From positions 1-25,272 of IMG/VR virus record IMGVR_UViG_3300046812_000114: a stretch of DNA of 25,272 bases. One strand, written 5' to 3'. Positions 19,757-25,272 of this stretch are shown here, one piece after another (positions within the stretch are counted from its first letter, which is position 1; the number at the start of each line of letters is the position of its first letter). Under the pieces are notes generated by a model that saw only the letters and a program-made list of their open reading frames with translations, did not search any database and was not told where the DNA came from. A program made the position numbers and the translations under genes. This DNA is from a virus.

Positions 19757-20889
19757 GTACAATTACATTCGGTAATACTTCTAATCCTTCTAATATTTCG
19801 CAATACATGGATAGTGTATTCGGTTTATCCGTTGCGAATTATCGGAAGGAATTAACAGACAATATTGGCGCTACGAATTCATTCCTTGCTGAAATTTTAA
19901 AAGGTGATGCGTATGAAAGTGCAGACGGAGGTTCTTGGATTCAGGAACCATTGATGTATGCATTGGCGCCGAGTGATTCATATGATGGATATGACGAATT
20001 ATCCACATTACCCACGGACGGTGTAACTGATGCTGTGTATCAATGGCGTCAGTTAGCTTCACCTATTGTTTACAATATGCGTGAAGTTATCTTAAATCAA
20101 CATCGTATTGTTGATATCGTTAAGACACGTATTAAGCAATCTGAGATGGGAATTCAGGAAGGATTTGCTCAGTCATTAAGTTGGGGAAATTCTGTAAACG
20201 GTGGTGATCTTTGGGACCCCAAAGTATCCTCAGTTAACGGATCTAACAACATTGAACCATTAAGTGAGTTTGTTAGATTCGATCCTACCTCATCTACAGA
20301 TCCTACGGTTGGTAATATTGACCAATCTACGGCAGCAAATAGTTGGTGGCGTAATCGTACCAAGCAAAGTGCTGCAAATGATTATGTTACATTTATTCTC
20401 GAATTAGAGAATATCTATAATCAAACCGCGCTTGGTTCCGGTGGTCCGCCTAATTTGATATTGATGGATCAAGTGTCATACGAATTATTCGTTATGGCCT
20501 TCTTCTTCCGATATCGTATTATGCCTGGAGATGCACCAACGGATTTCCCGTTTGAAGCCAAGAAATTTAAGAATGCGCTTGTCGTTATGGATGATAAGGT
20601 TCCTGACTATTATAGTAACCTTGCTCCTACATCCCAGAACGTCGGTGGTTTAAGTTCTGGTTTAACCTACGGCTCAGCTATACTTCTTAATACGAAGTTC
20701 TTCAAGCTTCGTTATCATCCCGACCGCGATTGGGAAATGTTAGAAGACGAAAGCGGAAAGAAATTCGCTAAGCCTATTAACGGAGATAGTCGCGTTGGTC
20801 ACGTTGCATGGATGGGTAATTTAACATGCAATAATCGTCGTAAACAAGGTGTTCTAGGCCATATTGCTAGAACAATGACCGCTAATTAA
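19753..20889 (+). CDS. Major capsid protein, HK97-fold type (378 aa)
   Basis: Starts MSTITFGNTSNPSNISQYMD. Features include the early helix SVANYRKELTDNIGATNSFL and a strand-rich core (EPLMYALAPSDSYDGYDELS). Later parts LILMDQVSYELFVMAFFF and KFKNALVVMDDKVPDYY are typical of the capsid A-domain and P-domain of podovirus-like HK97 folds. Size and position after the scaffold fit. No N-terminal delta-domain is present; scaffold is encoded separately. High expression is suggested by the strong terminator placed after the next gene. Confidence 0.88.
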   Translation: MSTITFGNTSNPSNISQYMDSVFGLSVANYRKELTDNIGATNSFLAEILKGDAYESADGGSWIQEPLMYALAPSDSYDGYDELSTLPTDGVTDAVYQWRQLASPIVYNMREVILNQHRIVDIVKTRIKQSEMGIQEGFAQSLSWGNSVNGGDLWDPKVSSVNGSNNIEPLSEFVRFDPTSSTDPTVGNIDQSTAANSWWRNRTKQSAANDYVTFILELENIYNQTALGSGGPPNLILMDQVSYELFVMAFFFRYRIMPGDAPTDFPFEAKKFKNALVVMDDKVPDYYSNLAPTSQNVGGLSSGLTYGSAILLNTKFFKLRYHPDRDWEMLEDESGKKFAKPINGDSRVGHVAWMGNLTCNNRRKQGVLGHIARTMTAN

Positions 20890-20937
20890 TCTCATAGTTG
20901 AGAGAAAAATCAACATTAATTAAGGAGATAAACTTAT

Positions 20938-21522
20938 ATGAGATTTAAATATGCAGGAAACAAATACGATATTGGCGCTGTGGTCATTAAGAATAATGAT
21001 ACAGTAGTACTCAAAAATGGTGCTCCAGTTATCTTAGATTTTGGAGCAACTACTGAAAAAGGCGCACAAGTCAAAACAAGCAACTCTCTTGCCTTAGTTG
21101 AGCATGCAAATTTCTTTGGAATTGCATTGTCAGATATTGCTGTTAATGCATATGGTGAAGCTCAGGTATTTGGGTATAATGCCATTGCACGTACAGTACT
21201 GACTACACGTACAGCTACAAATGCTACATGGGCAAGTATTGCCGCAGGTTCTATTTGTGAGTTAATGACGATTGGTTCTGGTACAGGTATCTCAGCAGAA
21301 AGTGGAGATCAGGCATTAATCAGAGCTGGATTAAGTATGTCTGGTACATATACTGGAGCTGCTTCAAGTTCAGGACAATTCTCATTAATTGGTCCTGCAA
21401 ATGCTTTTGCTGCACGTTTAGCAGAAACATTTGCTTCTACCGATACACAAGCATCTAGTTTAGGTCCACAATCGCAGACGATTTGGACTTCAGTTCGTAA
21501 AGTGTTTTTACGTTCGATGTAA
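20938..21522 (+). CDS. Probable capsid decoration or cement protein (194 aa)
   Basis: A beta-rich, alanine- and glycine-rich protein following the major capsid gene. It starts MRFKYAGNKYDIGAVVIKNN and contains AVNAYGEAQVFGYNAIARTV and a serine-alanine-rich end. Its position and composition match head-decoration proteins that stabilise the shell, or a small head protein. AAGGAG lies 10 bases before the ATG. The terminator at 21539-21570 follows 17 bases after the stop. Confidence 0.62.
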   Translation: MRFKYAGNKYDIGAVVIKNNDTVVLKNGAPVILDFGATTEKGAQVKTSNSLALVEHANFFGIALSDIAVNAYGEAQVFGYNAIARTVLTTRTATNATWASIAAGSICELMTIGSGTGISAESGDQALIRAGLSMSGTYTGAASSSGQFSLIGPANAFAARLAETFASTDTQASSLGPQSQTIWTSVRKVFLRSM

Positions 21523-21538
21523 AGTATCCTAACTAGGA

Positions 21539-21570
21539 GGAGGGAGGATTTATTCCTCTCTCCTTTTTTT
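21539..21570 (+). terminator. Strong intrinsic terminator after the capsid genes
   Basis: GGAGGGAGGA (21539-21548) pairs with TCCTCTCTCC (21554-21563), 10 bp including one G.U, around the loop TTTAT, and seven T follow (21564-21570). This is a textbook rho-independent terminator. It separates the highly expressed capsid module from the glycosyltransferase-methyltransferase pair and the neck genes. Confidence 0.92.
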
Positions 21571-21593
21571 AAACTTTTAACTAAGGAAATTTT

Positions 21594-22352
21594 ATGAAGA
21601 TTACAGTTCTTGTCAATACACTTTCTTCTATTAGTCCTTTTATTTACCCTAATCATGTCCATTTCTTTGTTCAGGCGACTAAAAAGTTTCCAGGTATTCA
21701 ATGGAACTTTTTTACACCTCCAAGAATGTCGATTGACACGGCGCGAAATAATGCAGCTAAACTTGCATTAGAATCAGATTCTGATTATTTAATGTTCATA
21801 GATGATGATGTTTTAGTTCCTGCAACCGCTCTTGAGAAGTTAATTGCAGCGGATAAAGATATTGTTGCTGGCTTAGTTGTTATTAGAGGATACCCTTTTA
21901 ATAACATGGCTTTTAAATTCATCGGACCAGAGGCACTTACTTTTTATAACGATCTTCCATTAGAAAAAGAATGTGCAAATGCACATACTAAATATGATCT
22001 TTCTTGCGAATCTTGTCGGGCGTCTAAGTTACAAACCTTAGTTAAAGTCGGTGCAGTAGGATTCTCATGTTGCTTAATTAAGACGGATGTTTTAAAAGCA
22101 ATGGAACCTCCTTTCTTTATAACAGGAGTAAATCATACTGAAGATGTTTATTTCTGTTTAAAGACACTTGAACTTACGCCTAATCCTGAGATTTACTTGC
22201 ATACTGATGTTCCATGCGGTCATCTTTTAAATCCAGAACCTATTGAATGGGGATCTAGACATAAAATGCAAGAGTTTTACAAAGAAACTGTTATAGACGC
22301 CGGTGAACGAAATATAAGTCATATTGAACGTTGTCTTGCAAAGATGGGTTAG
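21594..22352 (+). CDS. Glycosyltransferase, GT-A fold (252 aa)
   Basis: Transfers a sugar from a nucleotide-sugar donor. FIDDDV (69-73) supplies the DxD metal/donor motif after a Rossmann-like start (MKITVLVNTLSSISPFIYPN). HTEDVYFC (181-188) contains the E183-D184 catalytic-base region and H210 in PCGH may be the second metal ligand. C138 and C141 form a CxxC pair of unknown purpose. The acceptor could be a virion protein, host surface glycan or modified DNA; the sequence does not say. AAGGA is 9 bases before the ATG. It stands behind a terminator, so it may have its own weak promoter or rely on read-through. Confidence 0.82.
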   Translation: MKITVLVNTLSSISPFIYPNHVHFFVQATKKFPGIQWNFFTPPRMSIDTARNNAAKLALESDSDYLMFIDDDVLVPATALEKLIAADKDIVAGLVVIRGYPFNNMAFKFIGPEALTFYNDLPLEKECANAHTKYDLSCESCRASKLQTLVKVGAVGFSCCLIKTDVLKAMEPPFFITGVNHTEDVYFCLKTLELTPNPEIYLHTDVPCGHLLNPEPIEWGSRHKMQEFYKETVIDAGERNISHIERCLAKMG

Positions 22353-22356
22353 TTTT

Positions 22357-22896
22357 ATGGGACATAAGTTAAATTACGGATGTGGTGAGACTAAACTTCC
22401 TGACTGTATTAACGTAGATGTTGATGCCAAAGGTACAGTTAAACCCGATGTGGTTTGTGATATTCGTAAAGGTAATTTACCTTTTGAAAAGGATCATTTT
22501 AGTACTGTTTATGCAATGCATGTCATTGAACATATCGAACAAAAATATTGGCCTGCATTGTTTGATGAATTTCGTAGAGTATTAGAACCTGAAGGTAAAT
22601 TGATTCTTGCATATCCTGAGTTTGAAATTTGTGCCAAGTACTTTATTGAAAACTATATGGGCGCACGGGATTACTGGCGAATGACTTTATTTGGGAGACA
22701 ATCTTGGCCAGGAGACTATCATGTCGTTCCAATGCGGACTCCTGAAGTAATTAACTATCTTCGATCTTATGGATTCGTAGATATAAAACACACATCAGAA
22801 CATGAAGAAGGATGGAGTACATTTATAGCTTGTTCTAAAGGTATAAATCCACCAACAAGAGTTGAGTTATACAAAAAAGAAGTATTTAATAAATGA
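22357..22896 (+). CDS. Class I SAM-dependent methyltransferase (179 aa)
   Basis: Motif I is NYGCGE (6-11), followed by the acidic ligand in NVDVD (19-23), then YAMHVIEHI (52-60) and VLEPEGKLILAYPE (75-88), as in Methyltransf_11-type enzymes. No DNA-methylase motif IV (DPPY or NPPY) is seen, so the substrate is more likely a small molecule, sugar or protein. The frame is open to a TTG at 22324, but ATG 22357 lies 4 bases after the glycosyltransferase stop and puts motif I at the N-terminus. It probably works with the glycosyltransferase, for example methylating the transferred sugar. It overlaps the next gene by 4 bases. Confidence 0.85.
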   Translation: MGHKLNYGCGETKLPDCINVDVDAKGTVKPDVVCDIRKGNLPFEKDHFSTVYAMHVIEHIEQKYWPALFDEFRRVLEPEGKLILAYPEFEICAKYFIENYMGARDYWRMTLFGRQSWPGDYHVVPMRTPEVINYLRSYGFVDIKHTSEHEEGWSTFIACSKGINPPTRVELYKKEVFNK

Positions 22897-23783
22897 GTAC
22901 ATTTAGTACATTATCTACTGAAATCTTAGATGAATTAGCAGATACATCCTCTGCGACGTATTATACTTCAGCCGATGTTACGGCAGCAATGCAAGATGGA
23001 TATGATCTAATTGCTGCTATTACTATGTGTATAGTTAAGAAGGTAGTCCTAGCTTTCATGGGTAACTATAACTACTATGATTTCACGGATAACGCTACAG
23101 ATCATTTTCCTAGTATCTATGTTTCAGATTTCCTTACTCCTCTTGCTATATTTAATAACACTACACATCTATGGCTTTTAGATGATAAGACAATACGAGA
23201 CTTTCAAAAAGATAGAATAGACTGGGAAAACTGGTCTGGTTCTCCTGTATGGTGGGCACCGTGTAATGATGGTAGACGAATAGCTTTAGTTCCGAAACCA
23301 TTGACTCCTACTCTTGCTACAGGTTGGACTTATACCGGAGGATTGAATCAAGCAGACTATACTGCATTAGTTACGGCTGAATTAGCTGCTACTAGATTAA
23401 CAATACAACAAGCTTTAACTGCTGCAAATATGTATGTTGGTACTCTTACTGGCGCAGTAAATCTTATGCCGTCTTATCCTGAAATGTTAGTTTTAGGATG
23501 GACTCAGAATGCTACACTTAATTTTGATATGTATTACGCGGCTAAAGCACCGACAATTGTTACATCTGATTCTCCTTTATTTCCAGTAGATTTTCATCCT
23601 TTAATTAAGTATTGGGCTATGTATTCTTTACTTGCTGACGCGCAGGAACTAAATAAATCTTCTATATGGTGGGCTGAGTTCTGGGGAATAGCTGAAGGAG
23701 AACAGAACTTTGATAAGGGTGTATATGCACTACAATATAGATCTAAAAATATCGCTAAAGCAGATTTACTGATGTTAGCTTAA
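22893..23783 (+). CDS. Probable head-tail adaptor / neck protein (296 aa)
   Basis: Starts MSTFSTLSTEILDELADTSS, a helical opening followed by ADVTAAMQDGYDLIAAITMC. Tryptophan-rich parts (DWENWSGSPVWWAP, KSSIWWAEFWGIAEGEQNF) match the helical adaptor proteins that follow capsid genes in many podovirus-like genomes. It would sit below the portal. The start overlaps the methyltransferase stop. Family level only; no catalytic motif. Confidence 0.62.
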   Translation: MSTFSTLSTEILDELADTSSATYYTSADVTAAMQDGYDLIAAITMCIVKKVVLAFMGNYNYYDFTDNATDHFPSIYVSDFLTPLAIFNNTTHLWLLDDKTIRDFQKDRIDWENWSGSPVWWAPCNDGRRIALVPKPLTPTLATGWTYTGGLNQADYTALVTAELAATRLTIQQALTAANMYVGTLTGAVNLMPSYPEMLVLGWTQNATLNFDMYYAAKAPTIVTSDSPLFPVDFHPLIKYWAMYSLLADAQELNKSSIWWAEFWGIAEGEQNFDKGVYALQYRSKNIAKADLLMLA

Positions 23784-23791
23784 AAGGAAAC

Positions 23792-24550
23792 ATGGGAACA
23801 GCACATTTATTTAACTTTTCAGGTGCACAAATAACACGGTTTCAACAAGAAGCCGAAACTAAGTTTGTATTACAACGTAATTGCATTGTAAGTAGAACTT
23901 CGTTAGCTTTAGTTGCTGGAACGGCTGAATATGTTTTACCTGATTATATTCAGTCAATTAAGCGTGTAACCTATTTAGGTTGGGAAGTGTTCCCGCTTGA
24001 ACATAGGCAATTACGTGCGGCTTTTTTAAGTGGGACGCAACAATCAAGACCTTACTGGTATATTATAAATACAGTTCCTACATCTAATGGAGCGTATCAA
24101 ATTAAGTTCTTTCCTGTACCTTCATTAAGTGTAGCGGCTATTTCAGGATATAGTGCATTATGGGGACCAAGTATTAACGCAGGTTTGATTATTGAGTATT
24201 TCAGATCTCCAGATTTTACAAGTTCAACTCTACGTGCTCCTGCATATTTCATGGATAAACTTAAGACCATGTATGCCAGTAAACGATGTTATGCGATAGA
24301 TGGCACGGGACAAAGTTTAAAGACTGTAAAGTTCTGGAATGACAAATATACTGAAATGGAATCATTCTTTGATGAATTAATGGATGACATGAATAACAAA
24401 CCTAGAAATCTTATTGCCAGTGACTCGTCTTCTAGGCCATATGGATATACTCCGCCCCCGCCGATATTGCCACAAACGGTTAATAGCGCATCTGGATCTA
24501 CGTCACAAGCTAATCAATTTGGTATTAGCACTGATGAATTGGATTGGTAA
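23792..24550 (+). CDS. Probable second adaptor / neck protein (252 aa)
   Basis: A mixed alpha/beta protein starting MGTAHLFNFSGAQITRFQQE, containing TAEYVLPDYIQSIKRVTYLG and SRPYWYIINTVPTSNGAYQI, a pattern common in phage neck or tail-tube-proximal proteins. Its C-terminus is a flexible proline/serine stretch (YGYTPPPPILPQTVNSASGS). It shares one base with the next gene (TAATG). AAAGGAA is placed just before the ATG. Confidence 0.6.
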   Translation: MGTAHLFNFSGAQITRFQQEAETKFVLQRNCIVSRTSLALVAGTAEYVLPDYIQSIKRVTYLGWEVFPLEHRQLRAAFLSGTQQSRPYWYIINTVPTSNGAYQIKFFPVPSLSVAAISGYSALWGPSINAGLIIEYFRSPDFTSSTLRAPAYFMDKLKTMYASKRCYAIDGTGQSLKTVKFWNDKYTEMESFFDELMDDMNNKPRNLIASDSSSRPYGYTPPPPILPQTVNSASGSTSQANQFGISTDELDW

Positions 24551-25272
24551 TGAAGACATTTAGATATCCAAATTTCGCCGCAGGCTGGACTCCTAGTGAT
24601 TCATTTAATGCATCACGCGGATTACTTTGTATGTCTGCGTTAGAAGCTGACGTGAACGGTGAGTTATCCATGACGGGTGGATGGAAAAGCCTCTTTACTG
24701 GATTTTCGAATAATCTACATACGATATATTCAAAGTTCTTAGGATCGACATTATATACGTATTCTGGAGATACTAGTGGTAATATCTTCCGTGCTAATAC
24801 AAATATAGGATCAAGTGGATCAACTTCACGAACTGCGTTTGGATATGCATTTGATTATGTTTTTGCTTTTTCAGGAAATAAACGAATTAGAGATAATGGT
24901 ACAACTGCAACTGATGTAGGAGTAGCTACACCGGCTGCTCCTGCGGCAGTAGTTGGAGCGGCAGGAGTAAACACAGGAACTTATAACTATTATCAAGTTA
25001 ATGTATTTACCAATGGAAAATATCAAACTAAATCCGCGCCTAGTCCAGTAGCTACAGTTACACTTGCGGCGCAGTATGCAACTATTACACCAGTTAACGT
25101 ATCTGGTACTGCAAATGAAGTTTGGATTTTTAGATCTGGTGGAGATTTGGATGTACCTTACCGTGTAAAGAGGATTCTATCTTCATATACTACACCTTTT
25201 AATGACACTATCTCAGATCAAGACGCGTTGGATATAGGTATTATCCTGAATGTTTTGGCCTTAACTGTAAAC
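24550..25272 (+). CDS. Virion structural protein, C-terminus outside the window
   Basis: ATG at 24550-24552, then 241 codons open to the window edge. The product starts MKTFRYPNFAAGWTPSDSFN, is beta-rich and low in charge, and contains FSNNLHTIYSKFLGSTLYTY and VNTGTYNYYQVNVFTNGKYQ, the kind of repeated strand pattern seen in large propeller-like structural proteins near the neck of podovirus-like virions. Position after two adaptor genes supports a tail or neck role; exact function unknown. Confidence 0.65.
   Translation, partial: MKTFRYPNFAAGWTPSDSFNASRGLLCMSALEADVNGELSMTGGWKSLFTGFSNNLHTIYSKFLGSTLYTYSGDTSGNIFRANTNIGSSGSTSRTAFGYAFDYVFAFSGNKRIRDNGTTATDVGVATPAAPAAVVGAAGVNTGTYNYYQVNVFTNGKYQTKSAPSPVATVTLAAQYATITPVNVSGTANEVWIFRSGGDLDVPYRVKRILSSYTTPFNDTISDQDALDIGIILNVLALTVN

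Noticed and set aside
20890-20937. TCTCA-TAGT-TGAGA hairpin after the capsid gene as a terminator
   Set aside because: Short stem followed by A rather than T; more likely an mRNA-stabilising hairpin or chance.

Overview
The window is a stretch of a tailed double-stranded DNA phage (Caudoviricetes) genome, or of a prophage. No bacterial chromosomal gene is recognisable. The evidence is a complete head module on the + strand at about 15.1-24.6 kb (large terminase, portal, a charged scaffold-like protein, HK97-type major capsid protein, a decoration-like protein, neck/adaptor proteins), very dense packing with many ATGA and TAATG overlaps, and many very small genes. The DNA is AT-rich (28% GC by hand count at 18661-18720). 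Shine-Dalgarno sites of the GGAG type and promoters of the TTGACA-N17-TAAGAT type are common. This suggests a host with ordinary sigma-70 transcription and argues against Bacteroidota, whose promoters and start sites differ. The host cannot be named. No integrase, tRNA gene or CRISPR array was found.

Layout. (1) 1-5041, minus strand: an early/accessory operon with an SNF2-family helicase, a von Willebrand A (VWA) domain protein, several small zinc-ribbon proteins, a 36-residue membrane protein and unknowns. (2) 5042-5779: a largely non-coding control region. It has two near-identical minus-strand promoter units, each spanned by a 9-10 bp inverted repeat, with a 24-codon ORF between them, and a + strand promoter followed by an attenuator-like leader. 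(3) 5780-6538: two convergent genes of unknown function that abut with no gap. (4) 6539-7138, minus strand: a small-gene operon (18, 51, 59 and 150 residues) with its own promoters and a folded leader. (5) 7139-8044: about 900 bp with no credible gene. Much of it is a GC-rich island (52% at 7321-7560) full of nested inverted repeats. It also holds three copies of a TGACA-N5-TGTCA palindrome and a tandem repeat patch. It is the best candidate for something undescribed, perhaps a large structured phage RNA. (6) 8045-8290, minus strand: an XRE-type regulator with a clear promoter. (7) 8464-15149, + strand: small genes, a possible small terminase subunit, a DUF2778/L,D-transpeptidase-like lysis candidate with a holin-like partner, and fibre or virion-surface proteins. 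(8) 15146-25272, + strand: packaging, capsid and neck genes, interrupted after a strong terminator by a glycosyltransferase-methyltransferase pair. The last virion gene runs off the window edge.

How it fits together: minus-strand genes are probably expressed early, from the promoters at 5.07-5.26, 6.6, 7.1 and 8.3 kb. The XRE protein or another regulator may act on the palindromes in the non-coding block. The + strand genes from 8.46 kb form the late transcription unit for lysis, packaging and virion assembly. No convincing late promoter was seen in 8357-8463, so late expression may depend on a phage-specific activator or on read-through.
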